Shown: positions 38,480 to 48,372 of the stretch, piece after piece
How positions within the stretch are numbered: position 1 is the stretch's first letter
Layout of the letters: each line of letters opens with the position of its first letter
Assembly: GCA_039613835.1 (NCBI GenBank)
Contig: CP154827.1
Span: forward strand, 900,501-964,500
Direction of reading: 5' to 3'
Origin: Acetobacteraceae bacterium
GTDB lineage: Bacteria > Pseudomonadota > Alphaproteobacteria > Acetobacterales > Acetobacteraceae
Length of the DNA: 64,000 nt
Made by a program: the position numbers and the translations under genes
Notes under the pieces: generated by a model
What the model was told of the DNA's origin: nothing
The model's input: only the letters and a program-made list of their open reading frames with translations
Database searches by the model: none

Positions 38480-41353
38480 ATGATGGCCCGGGAGGATATG
38501 CGTGCAGATCAGGAGCGCCAGAGGATGATCGAACAGGCTTTCACAAATGCCCAGACGATGCACACCTCGCTCGAAATAGCGATCGACGCCCTTTATCGTG
38601 AAAGCGGCACCCCGACGCGGGAAGACGTCGTGGCCATTTTCCGGCGGCATCTTGGACGCCATTACGGGGAAATCCGGCAATTATTTGAAGGCCGCCATAT
38701 TAAGGGCATCGCCTCCGCCAGCATGATAGCGGCGCTGATGGATGGCGTGATTGACTGCCTCGATGTTTTCGCGCGCAAACACACGTCGGCCAGCACGCAG
38801 CCTCTCTGTATCTGTGCAACAGGGGGTTATGGCAGCGGCTTACTGGCGCCGCATAGTGATATTGACCTGTTATTTCTGACGTCAGGCGCATTGACGCCGC
38901 CTTTGGCGGAGCGGATCGTGTTCATCCTCTATTTTCTGTGGGATCTGGGCATCCGTGTCGGCCATGCCACGCGTTCCGTCGCGAGCTGTCTAGAGACCGT
39001 CAAGACGGATATCACCATCCGCGCCAATTTGATGGATGCCCGCCCTGTCGCCGGTGCGCTGACGATCTTCACCGAATTGCAGAACTGCCTTCTCTCTGAA
39101 AAAGGGGACGCGCGGGCCTTTATCCTCTCCGCCCTTAATGAGAGGGAACGCCGACACAAACAATTCGGGGATAACCCGTTTATCGTTGAGCCCAATATCA
39201 AGGAAGGGCGTGGCGGATTACGTGATTTGCAGACTCTGGGCTGGATGGCCCGGATCGCTTCGGAAAGCGATGGCTCGGTCTTCACGGTGCCCCACCCTCA
39301 TACGGAGCCCGCTTTCAGCGCCCTTGATATCCTGACCGAGCAGGAACGCCAGCGCGCACGCCGTGCCTGGAACTTCCTCTGGACCATCCGGCTGCATCTA
39401 CATTACATCGCCGGCCGCGCGGATGAGCGGCTTTTATTTGAAACGCAACCCGTCATCGGCGCGCGCATGGGTTATGCCAGCCATGGGCGCCAACAGGGTG
39501 TCGAGCGCTTTATGCGCCATTATTTTCTCACCGTGCGGGAAATCACCCGGCTGGGCTGTCTGATTGAGCCTGTCATCATGGCGCGTCTTGACCCGCCGCA
39601 ACCTTCCCTGACAAAAAACAACCCTGCCTATGAGGCTTTAAAAGAGCTGCATCTGACATTGGTCGATGGTCAGATCGCACCGACGGATCAGACGGATTTT
39701 GATGCACGGCCCGCCGATATGCTGCGCCTGTTGGAAGTCGCGCAGAATAACCAGTTACCCATTCACCCCCTCACCATCCGCGCATTGATCCAGCATGAGC
39801 GGCGCGCAACAAGTTTGCGGGATGATGCCGATAGTATGCTTATTTTCGCGCGGCTTCTCACCGCGCGGGGCCTGCCTTCGGAAGTGGAAAAGAAAGCATC
39901 GGGGCAGAACGGCCCCTGCCGGAAAACCGCGGCGGACTGGCTTCATCTGCTTAACCAGACGGGACTGATGAGCGCCATTTTACCGGAATGGTCGCGGGTT
40001 GTCGGGCAGATGCAGTTCGACACTTATCATATTTACACGGTTGATGAGCACAGCATCGCCGCCGTTCGTATGCTGGGTGAAATCGAAAATGGCCGCATGG
40101 CGGATGAAATCCCGATTGTCTACACGCTGGTCGACGCTATTCAGTCGCGTCCTGTCGTTTATTTCTCGACGCTGATCCATGACATCGCAAAGGGACGCGG
40201 GGGGGATCACTCCGTTATCGGCGCTGAAATCGCGGCCCGTCTGGGACCGACGCTCGGTTTGAAAGTTGAGGAGACGGAAACGCTTTCCTGGCTGGTGCTG
40301 CATCACCTGTTGCTGTCGCAAACTGCCTTTCGACGGGATATTGATGATCCTCGAACGATTCTTGACCTGGCGGACGTCATTCAATCGCCGGAGCGCCTGC
40401 GTCTTCTGCTGATCCTGACCGTCGCGGATATTAGAGCGGTCAGCACAACGGTCTGGAATGCCTGGAAAGCGACCTTGCTGCGCGAGCTTTATATCCGCGT
40501 CGCGGAAGTGCTTGAAGGTGGACTCGCCGCTTCGGAAACAGATGAGCGGATCAATTTCGCGAAAGCCCTTGCTGACAAAATGCTGCAGGAGAACCGCGTC
40601 AAGCGCGGGGAAATAGCGCGCTTTCTGGCCCGTGGGTATGGGAGTTACTGGCTCGGTTTTGACTCGGCGACCCATGTGCGTCATGCGCGCCTGCTGGCGG
40701 AGGCCGATGCCGCCAACGCGCCTTTATCGGTCGAATCCACACCCGTCCCCTCCCGCGACGTGACAGAAGTCACGGTGATCAGTAAGGACCGCATCGGTCT
40801 GTTCTCGCGGATTGCGGGCGGGCTGGCCGTGGCGGGGGCATCCATCGTCGATGCGCGCATTCACACGCTGCGTGACGGGTTCGCGCTCGACACATTCTGG
40901 ATTCAGGATGCACGGGGGAAAGCACTCGATACACCTGCGCAGTTGATAGAGCTTAACAGCAAAATCGAACGCAGCATCAACGACCAGCTCGACGTGCCCG
41001 GCCTGTTATGTCGCGCGGTCGCGGAGCGGTCGCGCAAGCGCATGCGACTGATCAACGTGCCTATTCGCGTCGTCATTGATAATCGTGCGTCTGAACGGCA
41101 CACGGTGATCGAAATTAATGGCCGGGATCAGCCTGGCCTGCTTTACCGCATCGCGCAGACGCTTAACGGCTTGGGACTTCAGATTTCCTCAGCGCATATC
41201 ACAACCTACGGCGTACGCGCCGTGGATGTTTTTTACGTGCGGGATGCTGACAGCAATAAGATCACGGCGCCTGATCAATTGGACCGTATTCGCGGTGCCA
41301 TTGTCGAGAGCCTCACGGAAGCCGACTCCGTCTTTATTGAACTGGAAAGCTGA
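38480..41353 (+). CDS. glnD: Bifunctional [protein-PII] uridylyltransferase/uridylyl-removing enzyme
   Basis: Senses glutamine and modifies PII to set nitrogen assimilation. At 957 residues it is full length. In order: nucleotidyltransferase domain with GGYGSGLLAPHSDID (residues about 115-129, metal-binding Asp127 and Asp129; Ser replaces the usual Arg of GGYGRG), GlnE-like domain, HD hydrolase domain with IHDIAKGRGGDHS near residue 565, and two ACT domains from about 763 and 872 (VTVISKDRIGLFSRI; IEINGRDQPGLLYRI). The first ATG is used; other ATGs lie within 20 codons. Confidence 0.95.
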   Translation: MMAREDMRADQERQRMIEQAFTNAQTMHTSLEIAIDALYRESGTPTREDVVAIFRRHLGRHYGEIRQLFEGRHIKGIASASMIAALMDGVIDCLDVFARKHTSASTQPLCICATGGYGSGLLAPHSDIDLLFLTSGALTPPLAERIVFILYFLWDLGIRVGHATRSVASCLETVKTDITIRANLMDARPVAGALTIFTELQNCLLSEKGDARAFILSALNERERRHKQFGDNPFIVEPNIKEGRGGLRDLQTLGWMARIASESDGSVFTVPHPHTEPAFSALDILTEQERQRARRAWNFLWTIRLHLHYIAGRADERLLFETQPVIGARMGYASHGRQQGVERFMRHYFLTVREITRLGCLIEPVIMARLDPPQPSLTKNNPAYEALKELHLTLVDGQIAPTDQTDFDARPADMLRLLEVAQNNQLPIHPLTIRALIQHERRATSLRDDADSMLIFARLLTARGLPSEVEKKASGQNGPCRKTAADWLHLLNQTGLMSAILPEWSRVVGQMQFDTYHIYTVDEHSIAAVRMLGEIENGRMADEIPIVYTLVDAIQSRPVVYFSTLIHDIAKGRGGDHSVIGAEIAARLGPTLGLKVEETETLSWLVLHHLLLSQTAFRRDIDDPRTILDLADVIQSPERLRLLLILTVADIRAVSTTVWNAWKATLLRELYIRVAEVLEGGLAASETDERINFAKALADKMLQENRVKRGEIARFLARGYGSYWLGFDSATHVRHARLLAEADAANAPLSVESTPVPSRDVTEVTVISKDRIGLFSRIAGGLAVAGASIVDARIHTLRDGFALDTFWIQDARGKALDTPAQLIELNSKIERSINDQLDVPGLLCRAVAERSRKRMRLINVPIRVVIDNRASERHTVIEINGRDQPGLLYRIAQTLNGLGLQISSAHITTYGVRAVDVFYVRDADSNKITAPDQLDRIRGAIVESLTEADSVFIELES

Positions 41354-41380
41354 GCGGATCGCCCGTTTCGCGCCCCTGTG

Positions 41381-43089
41381 TCACCGATGTTGGTCAGCGC
41401 GTTGCCGCAAATAATGACACGCAGCGTCGATGATCAGCTCCCATGCCGCGCAGGGAGGCTCCGCCCGCGCGGCGTTGAGATGGTGACGTTGCGATACCAG
41501 CGCGGCCCCAGCCAGCGCCAGTCTCCGCCGAAACGGTTGAGTAACCAGACGTCCCGTCCCAAAGCGCCGGCAAGATGCGCGATGGCGGTATCGACCGAGA
41601 TAATAAGGTCACATCCCTGAATTTCCGACGCCGTCGCCCGCCAATCCTGCAATTGGCTCTGCATGATGTGGCACCCTTCCACTTCATCATCGTGCCCTTT
41701 CTGTAAAGAGACTAAATCTATACCGGGGATGGCAAAAGCGGTGCAAGAAGTGCCGGATCAATCGAGCGTCGTGCGTCGAACCGATATCGCGACGACCCGC
41801 GCCAACAAAGGCCAACCCTGAATGATCGCTCTGCCGCGATGACGTTGGTAATAAGATAGGGCGTATCATCCGGTTCAGTGATCTGGAGCAGATGCGGCAG
41901 GCTCATCATGCCGCAAGACGCGGTGGCTCCCCCCTCCCAGCGTAGCCGCCCCGATTTTAAATGCGCGTCAAGCGCCGGATGCAGATGGATGAGGGGATGC
42001 AAAGCCGCATCAGTCTGAAGAATAACCGGCACACGCGCCAGCGCCACCAGTAAAAACCGCAGGAACTGAATAAAATCCTCCGCCCCCTGCTCCGCCTCAA
42101 TCAGAACGCATTCTGAGCCGCCCCGCCCATCCCATGGCGGCAATGGAGAATATCGCCCGAGGACCGCATGACGCGCCTCAAATAAACGCCACCCATCGCG
42201 CATTTTGCCCTCTGCCAGGCGCAATGTCGCGAGATTGTAAACCGCGCGCGGCGCTTCCGCATCGTCGCCCTGCATCAACGCTGCGTAGATCGCCGCTGCG
42301 TCAGCCATTTGCCCCATTTGCTGCATCAATGTCGCAGCGTTGTTGCGTATGCGCCGGTCATCCGGCGCCAGATCTCGCGCGCGCCATATCGGCTTCCGCC
42401 GCATCAAAATGGCCGAGGGCCAAGGCGGTGAGCGCGCGATTGACGCGCGTGTAGGCGCTATCGCCGCCCAGTGCCACTGCCTTATTGAGCGCCGCCTCCA
42501 TCTTGCCCGCTTCAAATAAAGCCGCACCCAGATTGGCCCAGGCAAACCCATTTTCAGAAAGGGCTTCCGCAATCATCCGGAAAGGCGCGGCGGCCGCCTC
42601 GAATTGCCGCAGGGACATGAGGCGCTCAGCATATTCCTGCCAGATTGGGATCGGCTCTGCCGCGAGGTCAGCGACGCGCTTCCAACTTTCGGCCCCTTCC
42701 TCAAATCGAGATTGCTGGATCAACACCCCGCCCAAACCGGCATGGGCGCGGAAATCCTGCGGCGTCAATAATGTCGCGACGGAAAATGCCGCCCGCACGG
42801 GCTCCAGATGTCCGGCCTCATACAGCGCATGTCCGAGGGTGATGTGGTAAAGCGCCCGTTTATCATCCGTGAGATCCTCTTTAAGAACCCGCCCGATCAG
42901 GGCAATGGCGCGGTCAGGCCGCCCTTCCGCACGCGCAACGCACGCCATGCCGTAAATCGCATCGTGATCGTCCGGCATCTGCGCCAGAACTTTCCGAAAG
43001 CGCGCAGCGGCGCCTTCGAAGTCCCCTGACGCCAGAAGCGCCATTCCTGTATCGACAATATTCTGTTTTTGAGAAGCGAAGCGCATCAC
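41381..43089 (-). pseudogene. TPR-repeat glycosyltransferase-like protein, frameshifted
   Basis: The first frame from 43089 encodes about 240 residues of tetratricopeptide repeats (ALLASGDFEGAAARFRKVL, repeated pattern). It breaks near 42370 in an alternating GC stretch. The second frame continues with more repeats and a glycosyltransferase-like domain (ECVLIEAEQGAEDFIQFLRF, SFRVGLCWRGS) and breaks near 41740. There a T must be restored in a TTTT run to read FAIPGIDLVSLQKG and DLIISVDTAIAHLAGALG, the ADP-heptose-transferase-like C-terminal motif. A third change near 41480 is suspected, giving CAAWELIIDAACHYL to a TGA at 41381. The role is probably in surface-glycan synthesis, now lost. Confidence 0.75.
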
Positions 43090-43207
43090 TCTATTTTTAG
43101 CTCAGATGGCGGAACTGAGAAGCCCATCATGTGAGGCGCGCAATAGACGCACGGGAAGGAAGCCGATAAGCTCACTTCCTCAACAATGTGAGATCAGGTC
43201 GGACCCC

Positions 43208-44269
43208 ATGGCGCATATCTTCCGGTGGGCAAACATGAAAAACACGGCAAGCCTTTCCCATTTCCGCAAGGCGATCTTGCTGTTCGTTATGCTGTGCTAC
43301 CCGTTCCAGGGTTTTGCAGCGCGGGAGCGACCCTGGGCACCCGTCCCGCATCCGGCGGATATCACCGTCATCGCGCATCTTCCGGAAGGGTCGGACTGGC
43401 ATAATGTGGTCGCGGTCAGGGACGGATTTATCCTGCAACGCGCCCCGAAAGACGGCGCAGAATCATTGATAAAACTGGATCGGGCGGGGGGCGCCCATCC
43501 CCTCCCCATGACGCAGCACGTCAAAGATAGGCTGGACGCACCTTCCGCCCTGGCACGCGCGGATGACGGCGCAATATGGGTCGTTAATGCGCGCCCGGGC
43601 GCACAACCATTTCTGCTGAAACTGGATGCGGAGACAGGAAAATTACAGTCCCGCATTGACGCAAGCCCGAATATTTATGACGGGTCAAGCCGCTTCATCG
43701 CCATCGCAGTGCATGGGCCGATGATTTATCTCGCCGATGAGGGCGATGCGGCACTCGTCACTTATGACCTTGAGAAAAAGATCTGGCGCCGCTTCTTCAC
43801 CCATTATCCGGCGATGCTCGGGCAGCGTTTCATGAATATTGGTGGGCAGGAGGTACGCGCTTCGGATGGGCGTCCCCTGCAACGCAATATTTCGCACCTC
43901 GCGCTTCAGCGGGATGGCGCATGGCTTTATCTTCAGACACCGACCGGCCCCCTCTACCGCCTGAAAACGGAGCTTCTGCGTGACCCTGATTTCACTCCCG
44001 TTGAATTAATGGAGAGCCTGACGGAATGGCGTCGCACGCCGACCATTGGTGGCATCACAATCGGCTCAGATAACACGCTCTATATGATCGACCGGAGTGA
44101 GGGCCGCCTGCTCTCATTTGATGCGGGTCGCGACCCTTTTATGCAGGTTGCCGATCAAAGACTTGTGGACGCGCAGACACCTTATGCCGACCCCATCACA
44201 AATGAGATTTACGTTGCTGCCGGGTCGGAACTTTTGCGTTTGACGCCTTACCGGAATCCGCAACCTTGA
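43208..44269 (+). CDS. Exported MRJP/yellow-like beta-propeller protein
   Basis: About 353 residues with an N-terminal signal (hydrophobic AILLFVMLCYPF, cleavage near GFAA). The mature part is a six-bladed propeller of the major royal jelly protein / L-dopachrome-tautomerase-related family. Marker segments are LDAPSALARADDGAIWVV, ISHLALQRDGAWLYLQTP with LYRLKTELLRDP, and GGITIGSDNTLYM. The ATG at 43208 follows an AGGTCGGA sequence; 43235 is a possible alternative. Bacterial members have no settled function; the insect homologs are secreted too, but no conclusion about hosts follows from that. Intact. Confidence 0.75.
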   Translation: MAHIFRWANMKNTASLSHFRKAILLFVMLCYPFQGFAARERPWAPVPHPADITVIAHLPEGSDWHNVVAVRDGFILQRAPKDGAESLIKLDRAGGAHPLPMTQHVKDRLDAPSALARADDGAIWVVNARPGAQPFLLKLDAETGKLQSRIDASPNIYDGSSRFIAIAVHGPMIYLADEGDAALVTYDLEKKIWRRFFTHYPAMLGQRFMNIGGQEVRASDGRPLQRNISHLALQRDGAWLYLQTPTGPLYRLKTELLRDPDFTPVELMESLTEWRRTPTIGGITIGSDNTLYMIDRSEGRLLSFDAGRDPFMQVADQRLVDAQTPYADPITNEIYVAAGSELLRLTPYRNPQP

Positions 44270-44333
44270 TAGGAACTATGGCCCGGATGGCCGGTCCCTC
44301 CCCGTACCAAAAAGAATGTGGTAGGTTATTTTA

Positions 44334-45734
44334 ATGCTTTATCAATCAACGCGTGGCGCCATCCGAGGCAAGGATTTTTACGATGTTCTCCTTGGCGGGC
44401 TGGCAGAGGATGGCGGGCTCTTCGTGCCCGAAATCTGGCCGCAATTGACACGGGATGACTGGCGCAGTCTGCGGGGCCTCTCTTATGCGGCGCTCGCCGC
44501 GCGTGTCATTGCCCCGTTCACGCAGAATGTTCTGGCCCTCCCCGAATTGGAAGGCTTCTGCAGAAAAGCCTATGCGCGTTTCGATCACCCTTCTGTCACG
44601 CCTCTCATAGAAATCGCGCCTGAGCAATATGCCATGGAGTTATTCCACGGTCCGACCTACGCGTTTAAAGATGTCGCCATGCAATTATTGGGGCATCTCT
44701 TCGAGGACGCCCTGCAAAAGCGCGATCAGCACGTCACCATTATAGGTGCGACATCCGGCGATACAGGGTCCGCCGCCATTGAAGCTTTCAAAGGGCGGGA
44801 TCGCGTTTTCATTGTTATCCTGCACCCTTATGGCCGGACATCCGATGTTCAGCGCCGTCAGATGACGAGCGTCACTGAAGTCAATGTGCTTAATATCGCG
44901 ATTGACGGCACGTTTGATGATTGCCAGGATCTCGTCAAAGCAATGTTTGCGGACGCCCCCTTCAAGGATGAGGTCGCGCTCTCTGCCGTTAATTCCATCA
45001 ATTGGGCGCGGATCGCGGCGCAGATCCCTTATTACGTGCGGGCCGCCCTCGCTGTCGGAGCGCCGGATCGGGACGTCTCCTTCGCGGTGCCGACCGGTAA
45101 TTTCGGCAATGTCCTTGCCGCATGGGTCACGCATCGCATGGGCCTGCCCATCCGTCACTTCTGCATTGGCTCCAACAAAAATGACATTCTGACCCGATTC
45201 ATCCTCGATAATGATATGTCGGTGCAACCCGTTGCGCCCAGCCTGTCCCCTTCTATGGATATTCAGGTTTCCAGTAATTTTGAGCGCCTTCTTTTTGAAT
45301 TTCTGGGCCGAGACAGTGACCTTTGCCGCACCACCATGCAGGGCTTCCGCCAGACTGGCCGGATGGCAGTACCGACGGAAGCATGGCACGCGATCGGAAC
45401 GCTCTTCAAAGCGCGTCGTCTGGATGATGCGCAGACACGTGCGGAAATCAAACGCATTTTCGATAACAGCCATTATATGGCGGACCCGCATTCCGCCATC
45501 GGCATCGCCGCTGGTGCCGGGAATCAGAAGCTCGGCATCCCGATGATCGCCGCTGCCACGGCACATCCCGCAAAATTCCCAGATGCGATTGAAGCAGCGC
45601 TCGGGTTCCGCCCGGACATGCCGCCTCCCTTGCAGGACATTATGCAGAAGCCTGAACGATATGACAGACTGGCCTGTGACCTCGGGCTTGTCCAGGACGC
45701 CATCCGCGCCCACATCGCGGCTGACGCAAATTGA
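44334..45734 (+). CDS. thrC: Threonine synthase
   Basis: PLP enzyme turning O-phosphohomoserine into threonine. The 466-residue product is of the longer bacterial type, with an N-terminal MLYQSTRGAI block. The PLP Lys is in HGPTYAFKDVAMQ (about residue 111), and the phosphate-binding GATSGDTGSAAIEAF and the FAVPTGNFGNVLA blocks are present. It is followed 31 bases later by an M16 peptidase gene, a common alphaproteobacterial pairing. Intact. Confidence 0.96.
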   Translation: MLYQSTRGAIRGKDFYDVLLGGLAEDGGLFVPEIWPQLTRDDWRSLRGLSYAALAARVIAPFTQNVLALPELEGFCRKAYARFDHPSVTPLIEIAPEQYAMELFHGPTYAFKDVAMQLLGHLFEDALQKRDQHVTIIGATSGDTGSAAIEAFKGRDRVFIVILHPYGRTSDVQRRQMTSVTEVNVLNIAIDGTFDDCQDLVKAMFADAPFKDEVALSAVNSINWARIAAQIPYYVRAALAVGAPDRDVSFAVPTGNFGNVLAAWVTHRMGLPIRHFCIGSNKNDILTRFILDNDMSVQPVAPSLSPSMDIQVSSNFERLLFEFLGRDSDLCRTTMQGFRQTGRMAVPTEAWHAIGTLFKARRLDDAQTRAEIKRIFDNSHYMADPHSAIGIAAGAGNQKLGIPMIAAATAHPAKFPDAIEAALGFRPDMPPPLQDIMQKPERYDRLACDLGLVQDAIRAHIAADAN

Positions 45735-45765
45735 CTCAGATGATTTCAGGAGATCCTCAGACCTT

Positions 45766-47031
45766 ATGACGGAACATTGCCAAATCACCCGGTTGGATAA
45801 CGGCCTGACCATTATCACAGAGAAATTGGACCGGGTCGAAACGGTATCGTTCGGCGCTTATGTCGCGTCCGGCACCCGCCATGAGAAAGCCGAGGAAAAT
45901 GGCGTTGCGCATTTTCTTGAACATATGGCTTTCAAGGGCACAAAACGTCGTAGCGCCGCTGAGATTGCTGAGCAGATTGAAGATGTGGGCGGCCATATCA
46001 ATGCCTACACAGCGCGGGAGCAAACCGCGTATTACGTCAAATTATTAAAGGATGATCTCGCCCTCGGCATCGATATGATCGGCGATATCCTGACGCACAG
46101 CACGTTTCTTGACCATGAATTTGAGCGTGAGCGCGGTGTGATTTTGCAGGAGATCGGCCAGGCGAATGATATGCCGGACGACATTATCTTTGATCAGTTT
46201 CAGGAGACGGCATTTACGGACCAGCCCATGGGCCGCCCGACCCTTGGGACGGAAAAACTGATACGCAACATGCGGCGTGAGACGCTTCTTGCCTTCATGC
46301 AGCGAAATTACACGACGCATAATACGGTCATTGCCGCAGCAGGTGCCGTTTCACATCACAATGTCGTCGCGATGGTCGAGACATCTTTCGCAGACCTGTC
46401 GACCCACAACGCCCCTTTGTGGATGCCGGCCACTTATGCGGGTGGGGAAATCGTGACGCATCGGGAGCTGGACCAGACACATATCATCCTGGGTTATAAG
46501 GCGATTTCCTATCTTGATGATGATTATCACGCGGTCATGCTGCTTTCGACCCTTCTCGGAGGCGGTATATCATCGCGCCTCTTTCAGGAAATCCGTGAAA
46601 AACGCGGCCTCGTTTATTCAGTCTATTCTTTTGTCCAGCCTTTTATGGATACGGGTCTTTTCGGCATTTATGCCGGCACGGCGGCGGAGGATGTGGCGAC
46701 ATTGCTTCCGGTTATTGAAGAGGAACTGCAGAAGCTCGAAAACGGGTTCTCCGCCGCGGAACTTCGGCGCGGCAAGGCTCAGCTTAAATCCTCTCTTCTG
46801 ATGTCGCTCGAAAATACCGGAAGTCGCTGTGAGCAGATCGCCCGCCAAATGCAGATTTTCGGCCATACCATCCCGACCTCGGAGACAATTGCCAAAATTG
46901 ACCGCGTTTCGGGAGACGACATTCTGCACGCAGTCCGCAAGATCTTCGCAACGCCGCCCACCCGTGCCTCTGTCGGGCCGATCAAGGAGCTGCCCCCGCT
47001 TCGCCACGCCGCCATCTGTCCCGTCGCATGA
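45766..47031 (+). CDS. M16 family zinc metallopeptidase
   Basis: A 421-residue pitrilysin-type peptidase similar to the beta subunit of mitochondrial processing peptidase. The inverted zinc motif is HFLEH (residues 49-53), with the distal Glu in the RGVILQEI region. The C-terminal half carries the usual RREKRGLVYSVYS-like signature (EIREKRGLVYSVYS). No signal peptide was seen. The start is the ATG at 45766, because similarity begins there; the frame is open further upstream but overlaps thrC. The stop overlaps the ATG of the pmbA pseudogene (ATGA). Confidence 0.92.
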   Translation: MTEHCQITRLDNGLTIITEKLDRVETVSFGAYVASGTRHEKAEENGVAHFLEHMAFKGTKRRSAAEIAEQIEDVGGHINAYTAREQTAYYVKLLKDDLALGIDMIGDILTHSTFLDHEFERERGVILQEIGQANDMPDDIIFDQFQETAFTDQPMGRPTLGTEKLIRNMRRETLLAFMQRNYTTHNTVIAAAGAVSHHNVVAMVETSFADLSTHNAPLWMPATYAGGEIVTHRELDQTHIILGYKAISYLDDDYHAVMLLSTLLGGGISSRLFQEIREKRGLVYSVYSFVQPFMDTGLFGIYAGTAAEDVATLLPVIEEELQKLENGFSAAELRRGKAQLKSSLLMSLENTGSRCEQIARQMQIFGHTIPTSETIAKIDRVSGDDILHAVRKIFATPPTRASVGPIKELPPLRHAAICPVA

Positions 47032-48358
47032 AAACGCAGGAAGATCTCCTCAGCGCACTTCTGGATGCGGCCAAAAAAGCAGGCGCCGACCAGGCTGATG
47101 CGATGCTGGTTGAGACCACGTCGCTTTCGACAACAATCAGGCAGGGACGGTTGGAGGATACGGAACATGCGCAGACTGTTAAACTCGGCCTGCGTGTGTT
47201 TTCAGGGCGGCGCGTGGCGAATGTCTTCAGCACCGTCATAAAAAAGGAGAGCTTCGCGCGGTTGGCGTCTCAGGCTGTCACCATGGCGCGCGCCCTGCCC
47301 AAAAACCCCCATGCGGGCCTAGCCTCCAGCGCCATCAAAGGACAGCTTTCCGCGAGGGAAATGCGCCTGACGGGCCCTACCTCCAATGTCACTATCGCGC
47401 AGCTGCAGGAGGCCTCCCGCATTGCGGAGGAAAGCGCCCTGGCGGGTGACGGTATCACAAAAAGCAACGGGGCGTCGGCCTCATCCTGGCGCGCACACGT
47501 CTTTAGCGGATAGTGACGGGTTTATGACGCAGAGTGAGGAGACAATTTTCGGCGCGAGTGTCAGCGTAATTGCGGGTCAGGGCGATCTCATGCAACGAGA
47601 TTACGCCTCTCACGTCACGCGTCATTGGGGTGACCTCACCCACCCGCAACGCTCGGGCACGTCGCAGCCCTTCGGGCAAAAAAACCGTCTCAACCTGCGC
47701 AAGCCCCGCACCGGGCGGATGGCGGCCGTGTTTGACCCGCGTGTCTCCGGCAGTTTGCTGGGTCATCTGGCTGCCGCCCTGAATGGCATGGCGGTTGCGC
47801 GCGGCACCTCATTTCTTGCAGCATCGAAGGGCCGGCAGGTGCTTCCCGCCGGGTTGCATGTCATTGATGACCCGACACGCCCGGCAGGGCTGGCCTCACG
47901 GTTATTTGACAGTGAAGGCGTGCAGCCGCAAATCCTAACATTGGTTGAGGATGGGTGCCTTCAAAACTGGCTCCTGGACCAGACGAGCGCCTCTCACCTC
48001 AACCTCCCCAATAATGGTTCGCGCCCCGGACGGAGTCCCCGCCCCGACAAGCAGCAATCTCTACCTTTCCGGTGGGCAGGGAAGCTCGAAAGACCTCATC
48101 GCGGATATCGCCGAAGGTGTCTATATTACCGAAATGATCGGATCGACCATCAACATGCTGACCGGGGACTATAGTCGCGGGGCGTCAGGTTTTATGATAA
48201 GAAATGGTAAAATTGCCGAACCTGTTGCGGGGATGACCGTTGCATGGCAGTTAAGCAATATGTTTCTCAAGATATATGCAGCAGACGACCTCACCTTCCA
48301 ACGCAGTATCAATGCGCCAACATTGCGCATCAATGATATGACGATCGCGGGAGAGTAG
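47028..48358 (+). pseudogene. pmbA: Metalloprotease subunit TldE/PmbA, frameshifted
   Basis: TldE partners TldD in a zinc protease that trims modified peptides. Reading order: 47028-47470 (MKTQEDLLSALLDAAKKAG, AMLVETTSLS), a scrambled stretch at 47470-47510 where GVGLILAR and SLADSDGFM lie in different frames, 47510 to about 48010 (MQRDYASHVTRHWGDL, RVSGSLLGHLAAAL, LASRLFDSEGVQPQ), and about 48015-48358 (GVPAPTSSNLYLSGG, VYITEMIGSTINMLTGDYSRGASGF). At least two and probably three indels are needed. Its start overlaps the M16 peptidase stop. Confidence 0.85.
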
Positions 48359-48372
48359 TTGGAATACGGATC

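Noticed and set aside
44685..45818. A 377-codon minus-strand frame opposite thrC
   Set aside because: The plus strand encodes an intact, clearly recognisable threonine synthase; the minus frame is a shadow of its codon bias.
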